Counted from the stretch's first letter, positions 22,763 through 34,081 are shown. The stretch is 64,000 nucleotides of DNA from Cryptomeria japonica (GCF_030272615.1 NC_081407.1:263054574-263118573), one strand, 5' to 3'. The notes: generated by a model not told the origin, from the letters alone. Program-made: numbers and translations.

Positions 22763-25700
22763 ATGGCTTCCACATCTCATACCAGTTCTAGTGCATCTAT
22801 CGAGTCTGCAAGTTTTATTCAACGAAAGTCTAAGTATAATTCCCTATCACAAGTCTCGACTAGTGTGATAGTAGAAGAGGGAATTTTTGACTACATAGAT
22901 TGCAAGATTGAAGACCTAGGGTCTCTAGCCATCCACTTCTAGTTAGGTTTATTTTGTGGAAAGGATAAGAAGATCAAACTAGAGTATGATATTTTGGAGA
23001 AGAAGAAGCTCCACAATGTTGTTTACTTCATGGAGGATTTCATAGAGGATCATATAAGGATCATTTTGAGCAGAGTCCATGGTGACAAGATGTACCTAGA
23101 GAGAACACATGATATTATGCCACAGGTAGTTCATGTAGTCACCAGATTCTACAACATAGGGGAAGTGCCATCCCTAAGGACAGTAAGAAAAACTGAAATG
23201 TCCAAGCTCACCGATTTAGTGAGCGACTCACGAAGCATGATAGTCAATTCTATCAAGGATGATCTGGTTAAGTATGCCTGCATGGTGATAGGCTACCGGA
23301 CATTCTCTATCAGCAGAATTAACTCTGTATCTACTGCAATAGTAAATGTCACTTACCGGATGATAATGGAGGATGCATCATTTGACCTATGCACCGGTAT
23401 GCAGAGACAACTCCTGTTGAATATGAAGTCGATCAAATAGGATAATGCACTAAGGTTCAAGCTTGGGCAACTACTAGTTGGGTTGTTCTTCTATTTCCAA
23501 GGCTACTTTCCAGGAGTAGGAGATGTCCAGTGGTCTGCTGACCAACCGGTGACTAAGCAAATTAAGGAAAGTATTCAAGCAATTGGAACCGGTTCCTCGG
23601 ATGTTTTGAACAAGTATTTTGATGAGTTCAGATGGAAAATAAGCCAAAGAATGAGAATATATGGTGACATCACCAAGAAATATGAGGATGATATCTATTT
23701 CACCATCAAAGTGGATCAATGCATAATGGAGGCTATTGAGCCTAGAATGGAAGAAGTGGAGCCAATGGGCTATGAGGTGATAATTGATATGCTAGAAGGG
23801 TATGCCTCTACCCTTATTGCCTTGTCATTTGATCCTAAGGCAAAGAGGACCGGAACCTATTTGGAAAGAGTTACACCAGTCAAGGAACCCACTGCAAAGA
23901 AAGGAAAAGAACCTGCAGTGAAGAAGGCAAAGGTAGTGCTTGCAACATCAACACTGGTTACAACAGGAAGTCCAAAAGTGACCAAATAGTCACCGGCCAA
24001 GAAGAAACCAGAAGCAACACCAGCTAAAGTCTTCAAGAGGAAAAGGAAGACAATGAGCACTACACCGGATTCAGAGGAAACTGTGTTTGAGGAGCAACCC
24101 AAGAAGGCAAGACAGACAAGAAAGAAGACAAAGAATGAACCGACATCATCTGCACCGATAAATATTGATATCTCCTCCTATAAACCTTTGACACTTTCAA
24201 AGAACAATAAAGAATATTAGGAGAAAATTGCTACATGATTTAGTTGAGTATTTTGATGAATTTAATGATGATGAAAAGGAAGCGGTCGAAAAGGAAATAA
24301 TTCAGTATTTGTGTGTTAATGACTGGTCACCTTCAGAATTTAGATCTGAAATACCAAATTATTTGTATAAGTCCTTAGACAATAAATGGTGCATTGCCAT
24401 AGAGCAGGAACAGGAAATGAGAGAAAAAGTTTTTGCTGAACATTTTCCTGATATATCAAATTCGGAATTGTTCGATGTATTGAACAAATACAAAGGTATT
24501 TTATTCATGAGAAGAAGAAGACTCCTATTACTGGAAGGGAAGGACAAGAAAGTGCTCAAGGATACACACACTCATTCTCTACAAGCTCTGAAGATTCATC
24601 AAGTAGCTAAAGCCAACCAACAAGCTGAGAAAGAACTGGCTATAACAAAACCGGATGAAGAATTTGATGATGAAGGAAACCTAGTTGATGAACTGGTCGA
24701 CACTATTGATGTCGATGCCCTAGACATAGAAGATGTTACTCAAGAAACACCATATGAGACAACAGGACAAGAGCAACAGGCTGAACAAGTTGATAAGCAA
24801 GCCAAGGACAGATAGGAAGTGGCAAAGGAAGAGGCCGAGAAGAGGAAAAAGGATGAAGAAGAGAAGAAGAAGAAATATGAAGAAGAGAAGAAGAAGAAAG
24901 ATGAAGAGGAGAAGAAAAAAAAGGATGAAGAAGAGAAGAGGAAAAAGGATGAAGAAGAGAAGAAGAAGAAAGATGAAGAGGAGAAGAAGAAGAAGGATGA
25001 AGAAGAGAAAAAGAAGCAAGAAGATGAAAAGAAAAAGAAAGAAGAGGAAGACAAGGAATAGGAGAAGAAGAAGGAAGTAGAGAAGAAGAAGAAGGAAGAT
25101 GAAGAAAAAGAAGAGAATAGGAGAGAAGTAGAGAAGAAGAAAGCGGAAGAGGACAAGGCAGGAGAAGTGGAGAAGAGCACCCAGATGGAGACTCCAAAGA
25201 CAACCAGGAGTCAAGCCAAACCAGCTGATCTCACCAGTCCTATCGATCTCCAGTCTGCAAGTGAAATGGAGCTAATGCAAAGCACCAAGGTTGCTCAAGA
25301 GCGCCTTGAAATTATTCGAAGGAAGAAGGAGTAGGATGTAATTCAAGCGGCTATGGAAACTCTTACCAGTTTGATACCTAGTACAAACCTTCCCAACACT
25401 GATTCATCACTAGCAAAACTTAAGCTCCAATGCACAATAGTGGATGATTAGGTGTAGAGCCTAGAAGAGGTAGTAGAGGCAAATGTCAAGAAGGAGCATC
25501 AAAAATCTCTCCATGTAGCTTTGGTGAAGAAGTTGAATGAGCTCTGGTCTGAACAGAAGAAAGAACAAAAGGATATAAGGGACGCTCTAGATGAGGGAAA
25601 TTTTCTACTCAGTAAGATCTACCAACCCCATCTATTATATGATGATGTACTAGCTTAGAAGCAAAAGCTTCAAATGGACTTGCAGTCCTACATGAGCACA

Positions 25701-25997
25701 TTCAAGCCACCTTATGATTCCTTTACAACTTATGGGCAAACCGTTCACCGGTTTCATATCCAGTTAGCAAAAATGGAGCAAGAGATCAACACCCAGTGTA
25801 GAGATTTGCAGGAGCTACAACTTATTCTACTCCCACGATTGCAAATTCTTCATAAGTGCTATCTGAACCTGGATGCCTTGATCGTTACACAAGAGATGAG
25901 CTCAATTGATACCATGGAAGAACAGGTCTCCTAGATGTAGACAGAAAAAGAAGTGGCCACCTCCCTACTTGAGTCCTAGTCTTTGTCGATGAAATAA
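22763..25997 (+). pseudogene. ORF2 of E: long protein of unknown function
   Basis: It starts at ATG 22763 (MASTSHTSSSASIE), the same place as in E'. The first 400 codons look globular: ILSRVHGDKMYLER, VVHVVTRFYNIGEVPSLRTV, KYACMVIGYRTFSISRINSV, LLVGLFFYFQGYFPGVGDV. A Lys-rich, nuclear-signal-like stretch follows (KVFKRKRKT, KKARQTRKKTK). After a frameshift near 24215 comes an acidic part, then a Lys/Glu repeat tract (24819-25160) and a predicted helical C-terminus (LEEVVEANVKKEHQKSLHVA, QIHLAKMEQEI-like). In-frame stops are mostly TAG (22940, 23438, 23987, 24813, 25059, 25332, 25449, 25455, 25656). I recognise no enzyme motif. It could be a capsid-like or captured gene; undecided. Confidence 0.65.
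24819..25160 (+). repeat. GA-rich tandem codon repeat within ORF2
   Basis: An almost pure-purine tract encoding repeats of KKKDEEEKKK type, with DNA units near 30 bases (GATGAAGAGGAGAAGAAGAA). It accounts for long antisense frames of Ser/Leu/Phe on the minus strand, which are shadows. Confidence 0.85.
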
Positions 25998-26342
25998 TTC
26001 TTGCAGGACTTTAAATCTATTTTTGACAAGTATTATTCCTTATTGTCATAAACCTTTATTATTTTAATATCAAATGGAAACAGGGTTGTACTTTGTCATT
26101 GTTGGCAAAGGGGGAGAACAATTCTATTTGGGAGAAGTATCTAGTAATCAAAATTTTGATATATGCTTTGAATATCTCAATGTTTATGCTCTTTATGCAA
26201 AATTGTTATACATTGTATGCCAAAGTGATAGTGTATATGCTTAGGGGGAGCAATTTTGCTAATGGCATGATTTTGTTGTAAAACACTTAGATGTCAAAAT
26301 TTTATTTTCCTAAGTGTTGCCATCAATGCCAAAGGGGGAGAT
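25998..26342 (+). other. 3' untranslated region and polypurine tract of E
   Basis: The functional tract is probably AAAGGGGGAGAT at 26331-26342, touching the 3' LTR. Two similar strings lie upstream: GGCAAAGGGGGAGAAC near 26104 and TTAGGGGGAGCAA near 26240. No gene is seen. Confidence 0.7.
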
Positions 26343-27479
26343 TGTTGGCATTTTCAATGTTTATGTTGTGATTGTCATTGATGGACACACACTTGCATTG
26401 AGATCCCCTTTATATGTACGAGTTAGAGCACAACCGGTATTTTTTCCAACCGGTATGTTGTATTATAGTCTTTAGACTATTGATGTTTTGTAGAATGTGT
26501 TTCCTAGTCTGAAGTGGTATGTTGACCTCAAGCAGTTTGTAGACCCCAAGCGGTACGAGGGATTAAAGTGGCATAACACATTTTTACCAGTCTTCATTTG
26601 TGTCAAACTAGCAACCGGTATTTTGTATGAACCAGTAATACTCTGTGATGAGTTACCAACCGACATTTTGTGATGAGTTACCATCCACCGATTGTTTGAC
26701 AGTGCCGACACCTAAACAGTGCCTTTTTGTGTCATGGTACCAAGTATGTATAGGTTCATTGAACTTACGAAATTGTTATGTAATCCTATTGGACCGACAT
26801 GAAATCAGATTCCTTTATAAGAACATCATGTCTAGGGTTTTAGGTGGTTGATGTGGATATAGGGAAAGTTTATGTTGTTTCTAGGGTTTAAGATGATAGA
26901 GGAGTTGGAGAGAATATGAATGTGTAGAAGACTGAAGTAATTGTGGAGTGCATTAGGAACAAGCTATCAAGGATCTAACCAAGCAGTCCGTGTTACTAGC
27001 TAGATCAAACACTTGTTGATTACTCACATCTTTGACAAGTTTGTAGCCCTTAACTAGGTAGGCCCAAAATCCTTTTGTAAATCCTCTAACAAGGTGATTC
27101 ACATCCGTGGATCTAAAATCCTCTAGCAAGGTAGTCTTTAATTAGACTTATCTACTAACAAAGATTGAGATTCCTAATAGGATCTATTCTGATAAAGAAA
27201 ATTGTAAGACCTTAACCGGTCTGGTTCCTATTCTGCAGATAGTTACTTGTGAGTTCCATCTCACCGTGGTTTTTTCCCATTTGGGTTTCCACATCAAAAT
27301 CTCTTGTGTTATGGTGTTTTTTCTTTTGTGGGTGAATGCATTATTAGCTATTTGGTTTGCATGTGTGTTAACTAGTTTGTCTGCTAAAGTATTTTACCGG
27401 TTTACTATTAGTCTTGCAAAGTGTTTAAGTGCAGAGATTTTTGGTATAGTAATTCACCCCCCCCTCTTAGTATTCATCA
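26343..27479 (+). repeat. 3' LTR of E
   Basis: It starts TGTTGGCATTTTCAATG and ends TAGTATTCATCA, followed by the duplication AATCT. The TG end is intact here, unlike in the 5' copy. Confidence 0.92.
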
Positions 27480-28043
27480 AATCTGTGCTGTAGATCTTCC
27501 TCTTGATTTTTCTTCTTGCACGACAAACCAATCATTTGTTCATCTCTATCTCATCAACATCCTTCATTAAATAATGTTTTTATCCATGCAATGCGATCTA
27601 TTATAACTCGATTGTTACTCAGTTAATACTGAACTTCGCTCAGTAGACATTCTGCCTTCATTAACTGATATCAATAACCTTAGGGTTTACCAACTAGGTT
27701 CCTTACTCAGTGACATAATATAGTATTAAACTTATAATCAACAACATGTGTGGGATATCAAAACAATCAAAACAACATGATCTCATCATTGTCTAACTCG
27801 GTAATAGTTTCCCATTGAATAACTTATTTCTCCCCTTTATTATCACATTCTTCTATGTCACTTACTGACTTCTTAATACTCATCAAAACATACTTCTCAA
27901 GATATGGCAACATCATACTAAATCAGAAAATCAATTTCTTGACATCAATGAAAAAATAATATTATTAAGACAGTAATCATCCTTCTTTAGTTATATCAAC
28001 AATCTTCAACAACCTTCTCAATATCCTTATTGAAATGCCAACA
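27480..28043 (-). repeat. LTR D, second part
   Basis: It resumes after the duplication of E and ends TGCCAACA, the reverse of the TGTTGGCA LTR start. ATCTC follows at 28044-28048. It includes no gene. Confidence 0.6.
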
Positions 28044-28158
28044 ATCTCCTTTCTATTGTAATGCCAACATTTTATTCATCCTTATGTTCCTCATACCTTA
28101 AGAACTCTCTTCTTACAATCAACCTTATCCTTGGCATTCCCCACACTGCCTTGTCATC

Positions 28159-28575
28159 CTACAATGATTTCATCACAACCTTTTTCCCATCCTTGTCAAT
28201 AACATATGCATTTTCTCTACCATCATGTAGGGCTTTAACATCAACTTTCCATACTCTACCCAAGATCATATGACAATCACTCAAAGGCATAATATCACAT
28301 AGATTAGTATCATAATATGAACCAATGCTGAAAGAAACATATGCTTTCTCTTTAACATCAACCCATTGATCATTGCTTACCCCATATGTTGTGTAAGGTG
28401 ACCCAAGAGGTATCCTTGGCAGGTTCAACTCCTCAACCATCTCTAATGAGACTAGATTTTCAAGAGAACCACTACTAACAACAACCTTGCATACCTTATC
28501 CCTACATTTGCATTGTGTCCAGAATATAGAGTGCCCCTAAGCATTCCTTGCCCATATTTCTTCATCTTCTTCCAT
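28159..28575 (-). pseudogene. pol: Gypsy-type aspartic protease region of element C
   Basis: One frame of 139 codons from ATG 28575 to the stop at 28159, broken by a single TAG after RNA (about 28538). It reads TQCKCRDKVCKVVVSSGS, LENLVSLEMVEELNLP, VSFSIGSYYDTNLCDIMPL, CHMILGRVWKVDVKALHDGR and YVIDKDGKKVVMKSL. The order matches the protease-like domain between Gag and reverse transcriptase in plant gypsy elements (typical text: LLGRPWQFD, HDGRxNxY). The catalytic Asp of DSG is Ser here. It starts only 62 bases after the primer site, so gag has been deleted or was never present. Confidence 0.75.
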
Positions 28576-28636
28576 GATTGTTTCCTCTCTTATCTCTCAG
28601 TCTTCAATCTGTAATCTACAAGGACCTACTACCTTT

Positions 28637-28647
28637 CTCTGATACCA
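28637..28647 (-). other. Primer binding site of C
   Basis: The minus strand reads TGGTATCAGAG, three bases inside the LTR end, and sets the element's orientation. Confidence 0.75.
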
Positions 28648-28650
28648 CTA

Positions 28651-30293
28651 TGATGTAGAATATCATGGACCCTCCCACAATCACACTGCTACTTGTCATT
28701 CTTTCTTCTTCAAAACTCAACTCTTATTGTTTCACCTTCACTAGGCTTCACCAAGGTGTCCAAATAGATCTCTCAAATGCACCAACATGTTCCAACACTT
28801 CCTAGGGTCTCTACATACCCTGTTCAACTTCTTCCAATAGGATTCACTCACCCTATCAACTAGTTTCCTCACAAACCCTTACCCGGGTCCCTAAATATGT
28901 CAATCCCTAGTAGCCCTATTCAGCCGGTAATCTAACTTTTACTCAATAGAATTCTAAAAAACTTGACAAATAAATTTCATATTTGGATACCGTTTTCAAA
29001 ATCTGTAACATATCCAAAAAATAGGTAGGACTCCTTTGGGTCACTTCCCCAAACCAATACCCTATCACCCTTGAACTAGGCCTAATTAGGCCACTTTTAC
29101 AAAGAAACCACCCTAAGAACACAACCCCAATACTTATAACCCAAAAAAATTCTTTCTTCTTGATGCCAAACCATATATTTTCAAGGTTTTATTAGGTACC
29201 ATGTTCATCTACCCACTCAAACACAAAACCCTCATTTAGAAGCCTATAAACTAGGGCTTTCTCAATCTCTCCCTTCCAATAATTTATCAACCCAACCAAA
29301 GGATAAAACACCATCCATGAAGAATGTATAAACACAATCTAACATAAAATGCCACCCTTGGTCAATGAAATTTCTCAATCCAATACATGGCACCTCCAAT
29401 GCTTGCATTCACACTCAACCCCTTACCTTAGGGTATCAACACTTCATCTCCATGTTATTCCCTGCACATGAATTATTATAGACACATATAATACATTATT
29501 CCTCACCCATCTCACAAGACATAGTAACCACATAAAGTGGAATGGGTCACATTTCCATTTTGGCTGTCAAAACCCTTCAAAAAAATGTTAACATGCTGCT
29601 GCTACTGGACAATCAATTATAAAGGCACAAAAAGAATGAATTAAACCTCCAAATCAATGCAAAAAGAGTGTTAAGATGTTTCCCTATCACTACCCATGCA
29701 AATCTAATCAAATATGGTCCTATACAAACTGTTGCTATCAAAGCAAAGTTCAGATTTCACATAAATCTGTAGTAAAACCATGTGTATTCTATTATCAGAG
29801 GTTTTCTCTTACATGTATTACCCTCCTTTCTTCAACAACTACTTTTCTCAGCATGTACATATACATTAAATACTTTTTAGACCCTCTCTTTCCTTCCTCA
29901 AACTCCCTAACTATCCTCTTAACCAACTAACAGTTGGGATGACAAATTTGAATTTGCCAACTTTTACAACTTTAGACTTCTTGTCTTTATTTCTAACTCA
30001 TGACCACAAGATGACTACATCTAGCATATTTGTGAAAAAATGACTCAAATACATGACTTTTCCCTTGGTCTCTCACATTTGACCATATTAACCCAAATTG
30101 ACAACTTTACATACTTGACATCATACTTGACAACATCTGAGTAACTTAACTCTAGGACTTGAACCGTTACAATATTGACCTTTATAGGTCTTATTGCACC
30201 AATCTAGATCATAAAATGACCTTATTACATTGCATCAAACTCATCATGATCATTTCATCAATAAAGTCTCATTGGACCTTGAGGGCTCCTACA
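28651..30293 (-). repeat. 5' LTR of C
   Basis: The plus strand starts TGATGTAGAATATCATGG and ends GGGCTCCTACA, so it reads TGTAGGAGCCC to CTACATCA in element orientation. It pairs with 15986-17628. Confidence 0.88.
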
Positions 30294-30760
30294 CTAGATG
30301 CTAATTGGGCAGGAGATGTTGATGACCAGAAGAGTACTAGTGGTGGTGCATTTTTCTTCAGTAAAAGGTTGGCTTCATGGTTGAGTAAAAAGAGAATTCA
30401 ATTTCTCTATCTATTGTAGAGGTGAAATATATTGTTGCTGCTAACACTTGTACTCAGGTTGTGTGGATGAAGAAAATGTTGAAGGATATTAGAGTTGTGT
30501 ATGATGAGCCTATTTCTATTTACTGTGACAATTCAAGTGCAATTAACATTTCTAAGAATCTGGTGTTCCATTGCAAGAGTAAGCATATATCAATCAATTT
30601 TCACTTTTTGAGAGACAAGGTAAATGAGAAGGCAGTTAGATTAGCGTATGTGCCTACAAAGGAAAAGAATGCAAATATCTTCATGAAGCCTTTGCCTAAA
30701 GATACTTTTCAGTATCTCAAAGGGAATCTAGGGGTGATTGCCCCTCCCAATCAGAGCTAA
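30294..30760 (+). pseudogene. pol: Copia RNase H of element B, downstream of insertion C
   Basis: DANWAGDVDDQKSTSGGAFF directly continues the domain broken at 15985. KRLASWLSKK is followed by a short frameshift near 30400, then EYIVAANTCTQVVWMKKML, ISIYCDNSSAINISKNLVFH, HISINFHFLRDKV and the C-terminal NIFMKPLPKDTFQYLKGNLG. The final TAA is at 30758. Asp in CDNSSAI is kept. Confidence 0.85.
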
Positions 30761-31059
30761 GATGCATTGATATGCATCAGTCTGGTGTATTTCATAGTCA
30801 TATCTTGTGATTCAAATTGATGAGTGGAGGCTGCTACTCAGGGGCAGTAGTTAGCGAGTTAACTTTGAGTTTTGTACTACAAATATGTGTTTTTGTCATT
30901 AATGTCAAAGGGGGGGAGATTCATGTGAAAATTTATGTAATAATGTAAGGGGAAGAGAATATTTCTAAGAGGGAAAGAGTTATTTGAGAGAGATCTTGAT
31001 TTCTTTGTCATTGATTGTTTTTCACATCATATGTCACCATAAATGCAAAAGGGGGAGAT
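30761..31059 (+). other. 3' untranslated region and polypurine tract of B
   Basis: Two G-rich purine strings occur: CAAAGGGGGGGAGATTCATG near 30907 and AAAAGGGGGAGAT at 31047-31059, the second touching the 3' LTR. No gene is seen. Confidence 0.7.
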
Positions 31060-32464
31060 TTTTGGATGTTTGAGGAGATTGCTGCAAATATGTGCTTTAA
31101 TGATATCTAAGAGATGTGTTGTCATTGATGTCAAGATATTTCTCTATCTATGATCATGATGCAATGAAGGTCAGTGAGTTGATTTGTTTAGCATGTTGAT
31201 GATCAGAGTTTGCAGATTAAAGGGTTTGTAGAGGATTGTGTATAGATGATTTAGTATAATTTTCAGTGGTCTGTATGAAGATTTGAGTGACTAGTTATGG
31301 TTATTTGTGTTTTTGCATGGTTTTTCAGTTGTTTAGTGGTGACAGAGTGTTAGTAATTTGATCTGTATTGCTCTACATTGTAATTTCTTGATCTGTGGAT
31401 TTGGAGGAATTTTTGGGATGTTGATATATGTCTTCAATTCAAGTGATTCATGGTTTAGTTCTCTGTAAGTGATTTGTCTAGGTTGATAGTAGTTTCAATT
31501 AGTGTTCTTGAAGTTTGGTGTAGTGATGATATGATTCTAGTAATTTGAGTTGTTGAGGATGTTGCAGTGATAATTCATGATGCTTGTGGATGTTTCTAGA
31601 TCATGTGCCTTTTGTGCTGGTGGTCCGAATTGATCATTGGGCATGTAATTGATGATTTTCTCCAATGTGTTGGTGTTCCTCATTGTTTTGGCTAGCCAAA
31701 TGGCTGTAGCATGTTGCAGATGTTCAATGCATAATTCTTGGAGGTGTTTCATATTCGAGGAATGTGATATGGGTTCGTGCTATGTCTTAGCCAACATTGC
31801 TTGGTCTGCATATGACATTGTAGTCTGTGTAATTATATTTTATAATTTGGAGATGTGTGTTGAGCCAACCTTGAGAAGAGTCAATGTCATGTATAAATAT
31901 ATATAATATCTTTTATAATTGAGTTTGGTATAAAAAGTGATGTGTATGGATGAGAATAAAATGCATGAGTGAATAATGTATTAATCTTTTAGAAGCAAAG
32001 AAGATTGAATAAAAAAGTTGTGCTCAACCGGAACTGTAACCATGCATTAGGAGATGCTATTCTTTAGTTCATGATCTTCTAGATGTGATCTGAATCTATT
32101 TGTAAGACAACGAGTCTTCCCTAGGTTGTATCCCTTTGTTGTTTTTGAGTAGTGAGCTCTAGGCAGTGTTCCTAAACACATGTGCATTCCCCATTATAAT
32201 ATTTCATATACTTCTAACAAAGTATCATCATATTGTTGGTAGGTTCCCACCTTTGTTTTTACCTTGACTGGGTTTTCCACGTCAAAAATCCTGGCATTAT
32301 GTGTGTTTATATTTTGTTGTTTATTTATGCTTTAATGTTTGATAATTAGATCTAAGAATAAGTTTAATATGTGCAAGTTTGTGAGACAACTAATTCAGCC
32401 CCCACCACCCCCCCCCCCCCCCCCCCCTCTTAGTTGTCTATATGAAATCAGTCCTATTTCATCA
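31060..32464 (+). repeat. 3' LTR of B
   Basis: It starts TTTTGGATGTTTGAGGAG (TG changed to TT) and ends TATTTCATCA. It matches the 5' LTR apart from the inserted M, and has a run of 20 C at 32408-32427. Confidence 0.85.
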
Positions 32465-32854
32465 TAGTTTCCTTTCTAACATCATGTATATTCTCTTTGA
32501 TGGGTTGGGAAGGAAGATCCTTATCATATAAGGCCTCATCTTTACTTAATGTTATGTGGGGGGATAGATCATGAATTAAATGAATAAGATCATCTTCTCT
32601 ACAAATGTTTTGATGATTAAGATAAGATCTAAGAAATAAGGGGGATCTAGAGAGATTGAAACACCAATATTTTGATCTTTCCCCCCTTGCACTAGGGTAT
32701 GTGTATGAGAAGAAGATGGTGCCTTCTTTCTCTTCAATGATTTCTCTCCATTAGAGATATTTTTGATAGGATTTCTATCTCTTTCTTCATTCACATTAGA
32801 TACCCTAGGAGAGGTACAAGTATTAGGTTTTCCATTAGGATCTCTAGGATTAGG
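32465..32854 (-). pseudogene. gag: Upstream part of the element A Gag frame
   Basis: The minus strand reads RSPLFLRSYLNHQNICREDD, LIHDLSPHITLSKDEALYDK and DLPSQPIKENIHDVRKET up to the boundary of copia B, and the frame at 9557 downward continues it. A different frame is open further right (SNVNEERDRNPIKNISNGEK), so there is a frameshift. Element L cuts it at 32855. I cannot see the Gag core, which would lie beyond L. Confidence 0.55.
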
Positions 32855-33732
32855 TGTTGGAATCCAAGAACACTAAGGGGGGGGAGGGTGAATCAACATT
32901 CTACTAGAATATAAGATTTTAGCCTTATCAAAACATTAATTCATCAACCGGTAAACATAAATACATATAACTGAAACAAATAATGCAATCACATAAATGA
33001 ACACATAACACAGAGAGTTCATACGTGGAAAACCTCAATGAGGAAAAACCATGATGGGATTTGTGACCCACAATATCAATTCACTGGCCATATGAAGAGA
33101 ATTACATATAATAGGGGCCTTCACATGCAGGAAGGATCACTTCCTAGAGAACACTTCTCATCACAAAGAGTCTCACTGACTACAATTACTTTTTGATACA
33201 AAATTGCAAAACTAAACTCATATAATGCATCTGCTATGCCTGATTGAGTTTCGGTTAAGGATTTGATTGTTCTGGTTCTTAAACCCTAAACCCTTTCCAG
33301 AATAACATACACCTTATGAGTACCTTAGAAATCATCTATAGAGCATTAGAGAATATTTCTTTTGCATAAAAATGATCTCGCATACATAAATTTCACGTGT
33401 CAGATCTTATCTTGAATGTTATATCTTAAATGATTCAATAGACTGACTTATATACCCTTACAAACATTTATGTCATATGTGGATTACATACAAAATAATA
33501 ATACATGTTGGCTCATTACAAATACATATGAATTATAAAATGCTCTTCCGAATACTACCCTTTGTCGAATCTCCAAGTGATGTCGGCTTCCCATACCGGT
33601 ACCTAGTTTACCGGTTACATTGAAATACTTAATGTCAGTGAAGTGTCTACTAAATGCAAGTGAGCCAAAATATATTTCCAATGTTGCCATCAATGACAAC
33701 ATAAGAAACTGAATGAGTGTCAGTTGCCAACA
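32855..33732 (-). repeat. 3' LTR of L
   Basis: The plus strand starts TGTTGGAATCCAAGAACACT then a G-rich run, and ends GTTGCCAACA. It is followed by ATCTCCCCCTTTGGCAT, the reverse of the family polypurine tract. Confidence 0.8.
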
Positions 33733-34081
33733 ATCTCCCCCTTTGGCATTGATGGCAACACAAATGTGAAAAATGGTTTCAATCTGCCCTATCAACCTTG
33801 AATTGTGATACTGGTCCCCCTGAGATATATATGCCATCTAAAATCTAATCCATACATATTTCTCCTATTTTTCACATACATCACTCCCCCTTTGGCATAA
33901 ATGCCAAAAACTAGTACAAAGAATGAATAAATCAATGAAATTTTGTATAGAGGAATGTCTCCCAAAATACTTACTGGAGTTGAATGAGCTTGAAGATTTT
34001 TCAGGTCAACATTCTTCAAAAACTCTAAGTATGTGTTCCAACTAGATTTGAATGTCCCTAAAATTGACACAAGTCCATTTA
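33733..34081 (-). other. 3' untranslated region and polypurine tract of L
   Basis: The tract is AAAGGGGGAGAT on the minus strand (33733-33744). A second G-rich string occurs near 33884-33896 (plus TCCCCCTTTGGCA). No gene is seen. Confidence 0.6.

Larger units (their letters stand above)
19827..27479 (+). mobile_element. Pol-less LTR retrotransposon E (complete)
   Basis: A 7653-base element with LTRs of identical length (1137 bases each), primer site, two long reading frames, polypurine tract, and a perfect five-base duplication AATCT at 19822-19826 and 27480-27484. ORF1 encodes a coiled coil plus four knuckles; ORF2 is about 1,070 codons of unknown fold. No protease, integrase, reverse transcriptase or RNase H motif was found in any frame, so it must have used enzymes from another element. 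The first base pair of the 5' LTR is now TC instead of TG. It is the innermost of five nested layers. Confidence 0.9.
15986..30293 (-). mobile_element. Ty3/gypsy-like element C, deletion derivative
   Basis: It has two LTRs of the same length (1643 bases) at 15986-17628 and 28651-30293, both TG to CA. The primer site lies on the left of the right-hand copy, which fixes the minus orientation. It interrupts the RNase H of B between 15985 and 30294. Inside, in element order, are a protease-like frame (28575-28159), an LTR-like insertion D with E nested in it, and an env-like frame (18698-17868) before the 3' LTR. Gag, reverse transcriptase and integrase were not found. No clear target duplication is visible (TAAGT against CTAGA). 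Confidence 0.8.
9558..32464 (+). mobile_element. Ty1/copia element B, split by element C
   Basis: It has paired LTRs at 9558-12311 and 31060-32464 in direct orientation, a primer site at 12314, gag at 12367, protease, integrase and reverse transcriptase up to 15985, then RNase H at 30294-30760 and a polypurine tract at 31047. The 14.3 kb between 15986 and 30293 is nested element C. Flanks carry the two halves of one gag frame (element A). I see no clean five-base duplication: GATTT on the left against TAGTT on the right. The coding part is badly decayed. Confidence 0.85.

Noticed and set aside
24720-25214. Long minus-strand frames of Leu, Phe and Ser
   Set aside because: They are antisense shadows of the GA-rich Lys/Glu repeat in ORF2 of E.
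19956-27493. Short frames in the LTRs of E (near 19972, 26472 and 27266)
   Set aside because: They lie in LTR sequence and differ between the two LTR copies; they are not genes.
15981-30298. GATGC on both sides of element C as its duplication
   Set aside because: The left GATGC belongs to the LTR itself (TGATGCA against TGATGTA at 28651), so the match is misleading.
9553-32469. Target-site duplication for copia B (GATTT against TAGTT)
   Set aside because: Only three of five bases agree, so I do not claim it. The split gag frame is the evidence for insertion instead.
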